DNA of 64,000 nt from Sorghum bicolor (Eukaryota; Streptophyta; Magnoliopsida; Poales; Poaceae). Below are positions 1-13,693 of the stretch, one piece after another. Location of the stretch: the NCBI RefSeq assembly GCF_000003195.3, contig NC_012876.2:65342407-65406406 (forward strand). The letters are read 5' to 3'. The notes below the pieces were generated by a model, which was not told the DNA's origin, did not search any database, and saw only the letters and a program-made list of their open reading frames with translations. Numbering within the stretch: position 1 is the first letter of the stretch; each line of letters starts with the position of its first letter. The translations under genes and the position numbers were made by a program.

Positions 1-431
1 GATGTTGTTGCAATAGCGTGTTCGTGATGTTTCAGCTACTTTATCCTACTGTTGCAGTGGCAAAGGGGAGGGGCGAACTGGGGGATGGTTTATGGGGGTG
101 AGCTGGCGCCGGGCGGAGGTGTTGAGGGCCAGTGAGGTTGGGCGTAGGTAGATCCCGTGCGCGTGGGTGGTGGCGGGTGGGTTTCGTGCGCGAGAAACGG
201 AGGAAGGGCCGTTCTAATCTCTATTTTCTTCTTCGTGTGAGGCGAACAGTATAATCTCTACTTTCTTCTCCATGCGGGGGCGGGTGGGGTCGTGATTTGA
301 TGTGGGAAGGCAAGGGCGATTTTCGATCTGTACCTTTTCTTTTGTGCGGGGTAGGTAGAGAGAGCACGATGCGGTGCTCGCTCGGTGTCTGGACGCTAGC
401 GCCCGAATCGGACGTCCGGGCGCTAGCAGTA
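1..431. repeat. Terminal part of an unclassified transposon-like repeat
   Basis: The stretch starts with GTTGCAATAGCG- and TTTCAGCTACTTT-type sequence and ends in CGGACGTCCGGGCGCTAGCAGT. The reverse complement of 38208-38600 shows the same layout: a GTTGCAA-rich part, a GC-rich part with T-rich tracts, then the same GTCCGGGCGCTAGCAGT end. I infer one end of a repetitive element whose other end lies outside the window. No coding region is supported; open frames here look accidental. The class is unknown. Confidence 0.4.
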
Positions 432-1503
432 CCGTTTATCCTTCCCTCTTGTGATGGAGGACAATATGATACATGCTTGGTGCAAGAGCTCATGTGTCAG
501 ACACTCAAAACTCTTATGCATGTATACAACCAAATAAGAAGATATCGTCTCGTAGTTGACCAAACAAACATAATTAATTCGGTGCACGGTTTGAGCATGC
601 ATACCACCACTAGCTTGGACCAGCTGTCTATGCTGTTGCTGTGTCTCGGCCGGCGTCACCAGAGCAACCAATCACGTCCAGGCCTGAACGCGAGAGAAAC
701 AGCAGGAGGAGAGGAGAAACATGGGGCAGGGGGAGTGGCGCGTATGGATGCATGCGGTGGCCAACAAGGCAGGCAGGCAGGCACAAGTTCCTGCAATGAA
801 GGCAGGCAGGCAGGCATGTCATGTGCTCACGGCACGAGCGATGGGGTGTTCCTGGAAAACCGCTCGCTCGCAGGTAGCCCAGCAGCCGAGCCGCCCATGG
901 GTGATTCTGCGCAGGCAAGCGGCCGGAAAAAAAAAAACGATTTAGGTTGCGGGGGCCTGGGCCTCCGTTGCGATGGTAATCCAATCCAACCCGGACGAAA
1001 CGGCCCAACACAAGGGAGCGTTTCGTTTGGGCCCAATATCGGAGCCGCAGCAACGAGGGCCGGGCCTATGATGAATCGACACGCCGTATGAACGCAACAC
1101 AAGGCGCGGCCAGGCCCTTGTGTCCTCTCTCGTTCCTTCGTTCTTATCTCCAACGCACGCACGCAGCGTACGATTGTGTGTTGTGTTTTGTTGTGCTCCA
1201 AAAACTCACCCGTCCGTCGGCTCCGAAAAGGGAAAAAGTGAATGAAAAGAAAGAAAAAAAAGAAAAGGCAGCACAGCAGCGATTTCAGCAACAGCAACAG
1301 CAAAGCCCATCCTCCGAGTTTCGCGTTTCGTTTTTTATTTTAAAACAAACAAACAAACACACAAACAAAACAAACAAACAGTGAAACAGGGCAAACAAAA
1401 CCGCAGCCGCTCCTTCCCTTCTCTCCCGTTCCCATCGAGACTCCACCCACACCCACCCACCCCCGCACGAGCCAGTAGCCACACACCCCCCCACCCCGCA
1501 CCC
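432..1503 (+). promoter_or_regulatory. Upstream region and 5' UTR of the 14-3-3 gene
   Basis: This is about 1 kb before the start codon at 1504. The last 150 bases are CT/AC-rich (CAAACAAACA and CTCTCCCGTTCCC type), typical of grass 5' UTRs, and contain a CAG-rich patch near 1275-1302. I could not fix a TATA box or transcription start. A 264-codon open frame at 297-1091 has no recognisable domain and is treated as non-coding. Confidence 0.4.
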
Positions 1504-3500
<1,997 letters not shown>

Positions 3501-4232
3501 TAGTGAGACCATCCAAGTGACTGCCATCTCTGTCTCTTAAGTCTTAACCCTTGGGGGTAGTCGTGATGCTTGTACAAGGACCATTTTCGTTGTGTCCTTT
3601 ATCATCGGGTCTGCTTACCTTTCGTTTTGTTATATTGCTATTGTGGTCCCCCATGTATCATTTCACCTTGCAACTGGAACCCTGTTACTGTTAGTGTGTG
3701 GGAAAGAATAACATAAGCCCTCTGTTAACTAGTACATGGATTGCCGCCAACTCTTATGAACTATTGAGTCTATGATTGAATGGTTATGCATGTTGGATGT
3801 GTATCCACCAAATCCCAGTGATGACTAGGGCTGTGGATTGGTGTTTTTTAGCTGTGTGTGATTACAATCATCGTCCTTTTGATCTTGGGAAGGAGATGGA
3901 TCGCAGCTGGAGATGCAATAATTGTAATCATGGGTATGGCATGGGAGATGGATTTAGTTGGGATATATCATTGTACTATTGAGCTTTTATGCTGGTCTGT
4001 AGGCTTTCCAGCCAAAGATATCTGGGAGAGGATTAGGAGAACATGGTCTGTCGACCTCGGCTAGTGGTCGTGACACTCATATGTGACGTTATGCTGATGA
4101 TTTCATTTATCGGGGAGTGATAATTTCAGCTAATCGTTTTGCACGTTTCTTTGAGGAATTAGGACGCCATTGTGCGCTGTGGGAGAGAATTAGGACGTTT
4201 CTTTGAGTGATGAAGTAGCCATTCAGAGCGTG

Positions 4233-4237
<5 letters not shown>
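3501..4237. other. 14-3-3 3' UTR and flanking spacer
   Basis: The first few hundred bases are presumably 3' UTR. Nothing else is recognisable up to the GA microsatellite; short open frames at 3776-4064 have no domain features. Confidence 0.3.

Positions 4238-4282
<45 letters not shown>
4238..4282. repeat. (AG)n microsatellite
   Basis: An uninterrupted AG dinucleotide run of about 22 units, likely length-polymorphic. Confidence 0.95.
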
Positions 4283-4284
<2 letters not shown>

Positions 4285-4498
4285 ATTTTATAATATCCCT
4301 TCCTATTTATAATATCAAATAGCCGTTAAACTTAAAATGGAGAGAGTAGTAATTTACTAGACAGATCGAGAGCATAAGAGAAATCTCTTGTAAACAATAA
4401 TTTTCTTCACTATAGAGGTGGTATCATTTAGCGTATATAGTCATATGTCATTAACAATTAAATGCTATTGAAACTGCTGTGTCATACATTGAATAATT

Positions 4499-4593
4499 TT
4501 ACTCTCTCTCCATTTCAAATTATAAAATATTTTAAGATATTTTAACTCTCCAAAATTTTTAGAATATTTTATAATTTGGGATGAAAGGAGTAC
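4499..4593. mobile_element. Short Stowaway-like palindromic MITE remnant
   Basis: It begins TACTCTCTCTCCATTTCAAA and ends TTTGGGATGAAAGGAGTA, with internal AAATATTTTA inverted arms. The layout resembles Stowaway ends (CTCCCTCCGTTTCA type) with a TA target, but it is short and mismatched. Confidence 0.4.
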
Positions 4594-4687
4594 CGATTGG
4601 ACACCAATCCAGATAGGTGAGATAAAAGAGGCAGAAGAAAAGGAGGGCGCGGGATCTAGCAGCACGCGAAAGATCTTAGGGTGTAAA

Positions 4688-4910
4688 GCGAAAAATTTCG
4701 CGACACTGTAGCACTTTCGTTTGTTTGTGGTAATTATTGTTCAACTATAGACTAACTAGGTTTAAAAGATTCGTTTCGTAAATTTTAACCAAACTGTGCA
4801 ATTAGTTTTTAATTTTGTCTTTATTTAATACTCCATGTATGCGTCTAAACATTCGATATGATGGAGAATCTTAAAATTTTTTGAATTTTTGGATGGAAGT
4901 AAACAAGGCC
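4688..4910 (-). mobile_element. Tourist-like MITE, 5' end degraded
   Basis: Shares the internal sequence of the family with GGCCTTGTTTAGTT ends: ACTGTAGCACTTTCGTTTGT, AAAAGATTCGTTTCGTAAAT, TTTAATACTCCATG. It keeps the right terminus AGTAAACAAGGCC. The left terminus is not recognisable. Other copies in this window have 3-bp target duplications, which supports PIF/Harbinger (Tourist) membership. Confidence 0.7.
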
Positions 4911-4925
4911 AATGCCACTCACATG

Positions 4926-5566
4926 TAAGGATGAAAACGGAACGGAAATATCCCGAACCGAACCGAACCGTTTTCTATATTGGATCCGATCGAATTCGTA
5001 TTTTCTTGTTCGACTTTACCGTTTTCGTTTTCGTATTTTAGATGTTTCGTATTTTAAATGTAAAAGTAGAAAACGGTTTAGACATTTTTCGACCGTTTTC
5101 TACTTTTCTACTTTTAATTTGAAATATTTCGAATTCAAATTTTGGTTTAAGCCAAATTTATTCAACTGCACGGTCACAGAGCCCAATTACAGAGTAGTGG
5201 CTAGCTATGTTTCTGTTAGCTATTAATTACTTGTTCTTATTTATGTGTGGGCTATTGTATTAAATACCTAAGACCAAGAATCATGCACTTTTTAATTATT
5301 ATATGCACTTGAACTTGATCGTGTATATACTTAGTTATGCACTTAGTACTACACATCGGTATTTCGTATTGAGTTTTCGTATATCGACCGTGTTCGACAT
5401 AAATCCGCTCGAATTGGTTCGTTTTCGAAATTTTTGATATTTCGTAAGTTCGCGTTCATTTTCGTGTCCGACTTTACCGTTTTCGTTATCGTTTTCGTAT
5501 TTCAAATATAAAAATAGAAAACAATTTAGGAGTTTTTCGACCGTTTCCAACGATTTTCATCCCTTG
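4926..5566. mobile_element. hAT-type MITE with CTCACATG target duplication
   Basis: The left end is AAGGATGAAAACGG and the right end CGATTTTCATCCCTTG, which are inverted. CTCACATGT stands directly before the element (4918-4926) and again after it (5567-5575), an 8-9 bp direct repeat. That length and the GGGATGAAAACG terminus suggest a non-autonomous hAT element. The interior is AT-rich, with repeated CGTTTTCGTATTT and GTAGAAAACGG stretches, and encodes nothing. Confidence 0.75.
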
Positions 5567-5812
5567 CTCACATGTGACCGCGCCGCAAGCGTGGTTAGCC
5601 ATCTATCTACCTATACGAATTGTATTGAACTAAATGTCACTCACATGTGGGCCGCACGGCACCTGGGCCAAGTATTAGACAAAAGTCACGGTCCGTCGCT
5701 CCGATTTTGCACGAAAATGAGCTAACAGTTCCTAACAAGAATGCGCTGGCTATGCTCGCCTCCGCAGCGATGAGACGGCATGGCAACCTAACAGTGCTTA
5801 ATCACCCTCCAC

Positions 5813-6081
5813 TAGAATGAAAACGGATCGGATACGGACGGATATCATTTATATCATATTTGTTTTCATATTTCTGGTCGGATTCGGATTCGAATACGGA
5901 TAATATCAATCATATCGGATAAGATAAGATTAGATGTCAACATTATAAATATACGATTTAAGTATTCGGATACGGTATCAGATGTTGAATATTCGGTTTC
6001 GGATACGGACAGATCTAAACCCCTCTAAACGAATTCGGTCTCGAATACGGTCGAAAAATATACGTACCGTTTTCATCTCTA
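5813..6081. mobile_element. hAT-type MITE with CCCTCCAC target duplication
   Basis: Termini TAGAATGAAAACGG and CCGTTTTCATCTCTA are inverted repeats. They are flanked by a perfect 8-bp direct repeat CCCTCCAC (5805-5812 and 6082-6089), the size expected for hAT. The interior is rich in CGGATACGGA and TCGGATTCGGAT motifs and is non-coding. It is a relative of the element at 4926-5566. Confidence 0.85.
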
Positions 6082-6425
6082 CCCTCCACAGCTGCCAACA
6101 GTTGGATTTGTGCCAGCGCATCCTTATCTACGCTCTACACATCTTCTCTTGCAAAAACGTTAGGTGTTAAACGGGGGACAAAGGCGCCCAAATTGTCAGG
6201 TATCAAATGTGCACATAATAAACATACTAACGTGCAATTCATTCCTCCAGCATTTTTTTTCCAGGAATGTCAATTCCATATGGCCAATACGTGCACGCTA
6301 CTAACGAACTACCAAAACAAACGATTCCTTTTATTTGGCAAGGAAAAAAAATACTAATCAATTCTTGATTGTGCCCGGAACGGCCGTGAAAGGGGAAAGA
6401 CATGACGGAGTCTCATATTTACCTA

Positions 6426-6892
6426 GGCCTTGTTTAGTTCCCAAAATATTTTGCAAAATTTTTCAGATTCCCCGTCACATCAAATCTTTAGACGCATGCA
6501 TGAAGCATTAAATATAGACGAAAATAAAAACTAATTTCACAGTTTGATCGAAATTGACGAGACGAATCTTTTGAGTCTAGTTAGTACATGATTGGATAAT
6601 ATTTGTCAAATACAAACGAAAGTGGTACTATTTATATTTTGCAAAATTTTTGGGAACTAGTTCTGAAATTTTTTGGGAAATCGACACTGTAGCAATTTTG
6701 TTTGTATTTGATAAATATTGTCTAATTATAGACTAACTAGGCTCAAAAGATTCGTTTCGTCAATTCCGACCAAATGTGCAATTAGTTTTTATTTTCGTCT
6801 ATATTTAATACTTCATGCATACGTCTGAAGATTCGATGTGACAGGAAATGTGAAAAATTTTGCAAAATTTTCTAGGAACTATAAACAAGGCC
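6426..6892. mobile_element. Two Tourist-like MITEs fused as an inverted pair
   Basis: The left half (6426 to about 6659) is a near-complete MITE in forward orientation, from GGCCTTGTTTAGTTCCC to TTTTTGGGAACTA. The right half (about 6660-6892) is the same family in reverse, ending GGAACTATAAACAAGGCC. CTA flanks both outer ends (6423-6425 and 6893-6895), consistent with a 3-bp target duplication. Together they form a long imperfect hairpin. Confidence 0.75.
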
Positions 6893-6895
6893 CTA

Positions 6896-9800
6896 GTAAC
6901 TAGTAGTGGAGCTGGAGGTGTCATTGTTGCCATCCTGAACCGCGTAAGGCGGCGAGTCAAGCAATAGTCTCACGGCACCTTCTCCTCTATTTATTGTTTT
7001 TACTAGGTAGTGTGCCCGTGCGTTGCTACGGGATAGCTAACAATTTATACTAAAAATACACGGATCACACGATAAAATAACAATACCGTAAAAGTTAAAT
7101 GTTAAAGTGTTATTTAATTAAAAAACAAGGTGGTGTCGCAGGCTCACGAACTGCACTTTATAGACCTTTTTCGTGATGCGGCTAAGATATTGTTTTACAT
7201 CGGCATTTCTTTCATGTGCTAATAAATTCACAAATGAGTTCCGCTGCATCTCTATGCTATCCTATACGCAGGTTCAACTACATATGTAAACATTCGTGCT
7301 TGTCACATGTGTAATATTGTGTGCCTTGAAAATTATATCGTAAAACCTAAAAACAAAGTAAGTTACCGTATAAATATGTGTGGCTTTAAAAGTATTCCAC
7401 GCGGAGGCTACCTGGAGAGGCCCGCGGCACTTAGTTCCCATCACGGTTGCGCCATTCCACGCCTCCCCAGCTAGCTCTATATGACACTGTGAAACCCCCC
7501 ACACAAATGGATCAAAACCCGCGTCAAATCATAGCCATGGAAGAAGAGGTCTTTGAATTTCACAATATATTTTTGAACAGGTTAGAGGGTTCCACCATCT
7601 ACGAAACAAATACACATAGCAGGCATTCTCATACATGAATGCTTAATATTTTAACTGAAGTAAATTTGCATTGTGCAACTCAGACTTCTGAGTTTTTTAC
7701 CTTGAAATAGATAGCAGTTAGCACCTATGCATTTTATCTGAAACTTGTTGTGGATGAGAGCTGAATGGAAAGGATGCCCGTGCATTGTCAAATAATATTT
7801 GTAAATGTAATGTACACATGCTCAAGTAAATACAAATATTCATGTGCATTATGATTTCAAATAATATTTCTCAAGCTCTCCGTCATAGATAATAAACTGT
7901 ATACAATAGGTAGATAAATTGTGTACCATCTACTACTCACAGAACTTATTTTTCCCATAGGTCACCCAAATTACACAACTTGATTCACTCACTAACTCTA
8001 GGCATTAAAATGGATTACATTTCTCTGGTCATAGTGCTGAAGTTTGTAAAATGTTCGACTAATCTGACCATCATAGCATTGAAAACCATTTATACTGCAA
8101 GTCATCTCTCCCACCAATTTGCATTGGCTTCACCACCACACCATCAGGAATGCACTATCAGTTACGGTCACAACACCTGAGATTGATAGTCATAAGAAGT
8201 TTGCAGTTAGATAGGTAGGCTTTGAAATGATGTGTCTATTATTTTCAAGCATGTGTCCATTCTCATGCTGCTTAAGCTGCTGGAGTATGGAAGAGCGAGT
8301 GCTTGACCCCCATAAAGGATTTGTTAAAAGGATAAAATATTAGCAATATTAACCACTGTTAGAAACTTGGAGATCTCAGGAGAACCTAACTTGGGTAACT
8401 AAAACAGCTACACAAATGTCAAATTTGTAAAAGAAAAAGGTATATGAAATAAATTAAAAGATGAGTCAAAATCTTTGAAAACTGTATATATGGAACTATT
8501 CCAAATGGAAAAAGGTTTGCACATGACTTTTTCTATTTTTCTTATAATTATCTCTATCTTAACAGTAATGAGAAAATCCAGCCCCTTATATTTTCAAAAA
8601 AAAAAGAACACAACTTCACATTATCAAAAGGATATAATTAACCTTGGCAGGCTGCTACACATTATTAAATGGTACGTGAGAATAACATTCTCGAAGAAGG
8701 ATGTAGGATTGAATCAGTCTCTGATGGAATACTCCAAAATGCACTACAAGTACAATTTTCTATATTTTATACCTTGAAGCTACCGTATGACTCCTGCAAA
8801 ATATAGCGCTTGTCTAGCATGACCTGCACAATCTCTACAAGAAGCGTCAGGAAATTGTCGCAAGCCACTGGTGACCTGCACATACTTTAGGATTTATACT
8901 GACTCATGGAAAATAAAAAATGGATTAGTGATACTGATGCACAAACAAGATGTATTGAGATTTATGTACAACAATTTTATTTACTATGGAAGATTATTTT
9001 CATTTTTTTCTAAAATAATGGATCATTGAGAAACATTAGCTATGTCACGAAATAGCCAGCACATTTTTAGTACTCCAAAAAAATTTCACTATTACGCCAT
9101 CGCTAAAAGTACATCTTCGTAGTCTTTGCTCCAAGCTATTCCAATAGCTCCATGGTTGTGGTTACATACTGCATTAGAATAAATATTGTCAGTGATTAGT
9201 ATATAGTCAATTCTAAATAAAAATATTTAGATGGCATGTAGATGATGATAGTAAATTATTTTAAAATTCATAGTCCTCAATCCACATCACCGCAAGGCCT
9301 GAACACGATAGTTTCTTCTCTTTTTTCGGAGTTGGAAATCTAAAAGAACATCGAGAGGTTATTCACTACTCTCTTCTTCATGGTAGCAAAGAGCCTTGGA
9401 CTGGGTAGGCATTTAATCCTTTTATTTTTCTCATGAAAATCTGAGATGATTAAACAAAGTTTGAGACAATGATTAATGGTAGTCAAGCAATGTGTGCAAC
9501 TAAAATATTGCAGCCATGTTCAGAACTCCATGTTACTAAATAGTAGCATATTGCATTTCAAATTGGTTTAAGTTGGAGAAAATAAATATGGATCATGATG
9601 GTGGCAAGACAAGGAATAAACCCTTAGAACAGTAGGCTGGCCACACTCCCCTGCGTGTGTCAAACAATAAACAGTAGGCCCTTGAGGATTATAAATAGTA
9701 GGGAGGGAGGGATAACCTGGACAGGCGGCACAGCGACGAGGAAGTAGAGGCGGCGAGGACTATCGATCGTTGCTGCTCAATTGTACAATGGGTGTGGGGT

Positions 9801-10960
9801 GCGTCACGATAGTCGATCTGTTGCAGGCTCCGGGACTGCAAGTGGTGAGATCAGCGATGTTGCAGAGAGATGGCAACACAAGCACTGTGGTGAGTAGTCA
9901 TCAGCAGCAACATCCAAAGTGCAGGATGCTAAATTCCCAAAATTAGAGGATAAGTAGTAAATCTTTACAATGAGAGATAATTTCCTATTAAGTTTTTTTT
10001 TAAAAAGTGGCTTGCTATTAACATGAATATAAAACTGATTCAGTAAGCAAGGCTAGGAGTCTATTAACTCGAATTTGCACAGGACAAAAAGGTGGAGGCA
10101 CAAAAATCATGTAGCATTTCACTATGATTAGTAAACAGAACAAATGAAGCTGATGTACATCGATTTAAACACGAGCAGTCCTTACATTCCATAGTGTGTC
10201 ACTAAGCTTCTCAATCGATCTATCAAGCAGATCATACTGTGACAAAGTTCTTTAAGAAGATACCAACTCAACTGTGAAACAAAATTTTGGCTCTTGTAAG
10301 TATTGCATTAAGAGCTCATGGTGCTGATATCCAAGAAATTAAATAATATCAGGAAGCACTGAACCTCGACTCATTGTGTCCAAAATTTTCTAATAAGCAA
10401 GCAATAACATCGTAACACATAGATGAATTGTATTTCATGCCTCAAAATTTAATAAACAAATTTAATAAGCAAGCAATAACCAGACCTCTCTGTCCAAGCA
10501 TTTAATAAACAAATTTCATACTGAAACATGCAACCATGCAAAGAGCAAAAGCCTTGTATGCGACATACGAAAGAAACTATCGGAAGCATAGCATTTAATT
10601 AACATAAGTAATCTGAGATACTTAATATATGTCGCACAAGCAAGGATCTAATCTTTAGTTAGTCTATAAAGTTAATTCACTATCGCACGCTGCAGTGAAT
10701 TTGACAAATGTGAATACATGCTGCACCTGCATCATGAGAATGAATTGCACAAGGATTGCCTCCACGCTCAGGTACCTAAACTCCATGAACCTACATGACC
10801 TGTTACAACAGCTAGCTAGCGATTAAACAAGGATTAAAATATGTCTGAGAGCAATCAATAATATAAACCCAATAACACACCAATAAGAGACCCATCAAAC
10901 TGCTCCTGGTAAACTGAATTGCATAACAGAAACTTCACCTGGCATCAGGGCATGAATCAG
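6896..10960. other. AT-rich intergenic stretch without a supported gene
   Basis: The segment from about 7015 (GTGCCCGTGCGTTGCTACGG) is a motif I associate with repetitive DNA in grasses. The remainder is AT-rich, with many short open frames and none with domain features. It may be a degenerate non-autonomous transposon several kilobases long, but I could not find both ends. Confidence 0.35.
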
Positions 10961-11740
10961 CAAGCCCCGCCTAGCAGGTGAGGGCAACGCTCGTTGATGG
11001 AGGCGAACCGGCAGCCAGGAGGCGAAGGACGCATGGCGGGTTGAGGAGGCAAAGAACACGACGTGGGTGCGTAGAGGTACCGCGCCGCAACTGCAGCATT
11101 TGGCCTTCGTTCCGTGGATCTAGTGCGAGTTCGCTAGAGCTGCATCTTCCTCCATCCTTTGCACACCCGCTCACTTGTCATCGTAATCGCTCACCTGCAC
11201 AATGGATCCAGGTGCTGCTACTGGAGCCGGTTGGGCCGCGTGCAATCCCATCGCATCCTCGGGTGGACAGCCAACATGCGCCCCTCCAGGCGGCCACGCC
11301 CTTCGACGACCAACTGCTGCCACGCTCGTCCCTATCCCGACGGCGCTCTCGTCCAGGTAGGGGATCCCACCACGGCCGAGAACAGCGCTTGGCGGCGGCC
11401 CCGACGCTACTCTCGTCGCGATTGTGGTCTCGACGGAGCTCTCGTCCAGGTACGGAATCTCGCCACAGCCGAGAGCGGCGGCGCTTGCGGATCACGGCGC
11501 TCGAAAAAGGAGGAGGGGAGAAGAGCGCTTGGCGGCGGCGCTCGGAAAAGGGGAAGGGGAGAAAGAGCACTTGGCGGCGGCCCTTGCGGATCACGGCGCT
11601 CGCGCGGACAAAAGGGGAAAACGATTGGTTGTTTCCTAATAAGCGCGGATGCGGACGCACGGCCAGCCCAACAGAGGCAGGACGAAAGCAATGTCGCACC
11701 AAAAAAATGTCCATCTTTTACTCTTTTTAGTTGTAGGAGA
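10961..11740. repeat. GC-rich segment with internal tandem duplications
   Basis: A GCTCTCGTCCAGGTA block at about 11345 recurs near 11440. A CTTGCGGATCACGGCGCTCG block at about 11483 recurs near 11582. GCTTGGCGGCGG occurs several times. The spacing is about 95-100 bases, so the segment grew by short tandem duplication. Open frames exist in several phases on both strands, which reflects the GC-rich repeat rather than a gene. Confidence 0.5.
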
Positions 11741-12199
11741 TAAATAAAGAAAAAAGTTTAGTCTGACAGACTGACTGCTGGGCCCAGCTGAAGTAGGACG
11801 TCAAGGTCAGAGGACCTTTCGGTAACCGGAACCAAAAGAAGGACTCAAAAAAAAGATATAAAAAAACCACACGTCTTGACCATCGCCACTCGTATCATCT
11901 TGAAGCCTGGACCGTTTCAACTCCGACCCACGCCACAATCCTTCCTTCAAGTTGGCTTCGTCTTCCCCTTTTCCTCTGACGACACGCTCCAACATAGTAC
12001 AACAGAACCTACTGGTCTCCTCTCCGGTGCGCGTGAACCAACTTTCGAGCTCTCCTCGGCACCGGCCGGATCATCTCATCTCAAATCAAAGACATAAAAG
12101 TTGCGGGGCTTCGTAGACCCACCGCGAGTGGTATGGTTGGTTGATTCTGAGCCTGCCTGCCTGCCTGCCTGCTTCCATCCTCCAGTTGGAGAATACAGT

Positions 12200-13693
12200 A
12201 TGTTTTCTTTCAAGTCCAGGTACATACGCACGCACTCCCTACCTTTTCTTATCCATTCATCATCAGATTCATGTTTGTCACTAGCCGATCTTCACTGAGC
12301 ATTAGATCTCTGCTGATTCATTTCATTGTGTTGTCTTTTCCCTTTCTTTCTTGTATCGATTCCTGTCACCAATCCATGGAGGGAACTCACATGTTTGTGT
12401 GCTTCTGTTGACGTCAGCCTCGGGTCATCCTTCAATGGCAGCAGAGTCCCCAACCAGGGTTTCATGGAGGAATCAGACGTGCAGGAACAGTTGAGCAGAC
12501 TGCACGAGGAGCTGAGGAAGGAGAGGCAGGAGAAGGCGCGTGCCCTAGATGAGATACAAGAGCTCAGGATGACGAACAAGAACAGGAGCAAAAAATTGAA
12601 GAGCAATGGAGGCGAAGAGCACTTGGACCTTGCAGACATGTTACAGCACCTGGAAGGCGAACTGGAGGCAGCAAGAGATTCGGAGAAGAAGATGCTGCTG
12701 TCGTTGGAGGCCCAAACAAAGCAGCTTGAGCAGACCAAGGTATCCCTGGAGGAGGCCAAGATTGAGATAGCTTCGCTACGAGACAGCTCTAATCCGGGTA
12801 GGCAGCCGGTGAAGAATTTCAGGAGAAGGGGTATGATGTCATTCTCCTTTGCCGACCCTGGTGAGGTTGAAACATGGTCGCTACAGCGTGAGCTCAAGTT
12901 AGCTGTGGAATCTGAGGAGAAGTGCAAGAAGGCCATGGATGACTTGGCCATAGCCTTGAATGAACAAACTACAGAGGCCAGAGAAACAAAAGCCAAGCTT
13001 TCATTGGTGCAAGCTGAGTTGAATAATGCAAGGACCGAAGTGAACAACTTGAAGGCCTCACTAGAAAGCACAGAGGGCAAGCTCCAGCTGGCACTGGAAG
13101 ATGCAGAGCGACTAAAAGTTGAGTCAGATGAATTGGCAGCAGCGTCAAAAGAAAAAGAGAGGGGCCTCGTTGATTGCATCAAGCTGTTTGAGGAGGACCT
13201 AAGTAAAGGAAAGGAAGAGAATGATAAACTGATTGAATCACAGAGGGTGGTCAGAGATGAGAATTCCCGGCTGAGGGAGATGCTCAAGCACGCGGTGGGT
13301 GAAGCTAACGTAGCAAGGGAATCACTGGAGATTGCCAGAGTGGAGAACTCTCGCCTTAATGAACAGATATTTGAGAAAGAAAGTACCTTGCAGAGTATCA
13401 AGCAAGAATATGAATCCCTCAAGATCAGTGAGGCAGCCGCACAGAGTAGCATTAAAGAATTGAAGGATATGATTGATGCTATGTTCAGTTCCGAATCGAC
13501 CAAAACGTCAGCAACAGCATCACCTCGTGATGCCAAGGGAAGCAAGACGAAAGAAAATTCTGTGGCAGCAGATGATGTGTATTCTGATTTCGAAAGATCT
13601 ACTCAACCAGACGACGTAAAAAACCCTGGAAAGCAGAAAAGGAAGACAATTCTCAGAAAATTTGGTGAGATAATGAAGAAAAGAAACTCCTAA
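12200..13693 (+). CDS. WEB/myosin-heavy-chain-like coiled-coil protein, two exons
   Basis: A 20-base first coding exon, 12200-12219 (MFSFKS plus a split Ser codon), is joined through a 198-bp GT-AG intron to 12418-13693, giving about 431 residues. After about 30 residues the protein is almost entirely heptad-type coiled coil rich in E, K, L, Q and R (blocks such as EQLSRLHEELRKE, ELNNARTEVNNLKASLE). There is one short break near residue 130 containing RRRGMMSFSF. The C terminus is basic (KQKRKTILRKFGEIMKKR) after a Ser/Thr/Asp-rich linker. This layout is known from plant WEB-family and interactor-of-ROP-type proteins, which act at the cytoskeleton or in organelle movement. I cannot assign a subfamily. 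A start at the internal Met (12464) would leave the coiled coil intact; the upstream exon is preferred because its splice sites and frame agree. Its 3' end converges on the PPR gene. Confidence 0.75.

Noticed and set aside
297..1091. Open frame of 264 codons upstream of the 14-3-3 gene
   Set aside because: No domain, low-complexity composition, competing frames on the other strand, and it overlaps a repeat edge and promoter.
6896..11740. A Helitron carrying gene fragments
   Set aside because: I could not find a convincing 5' TC end, a 3' CTRR end with hairpin, or a captured exon that I recognise.
12292..13545. Long minus-strand frame of 417 codons
   Set aside because: Ser/Leu-rich mirror of the coiled-coil gene on the plus strand; the plus frame has the splice sites and heptads.
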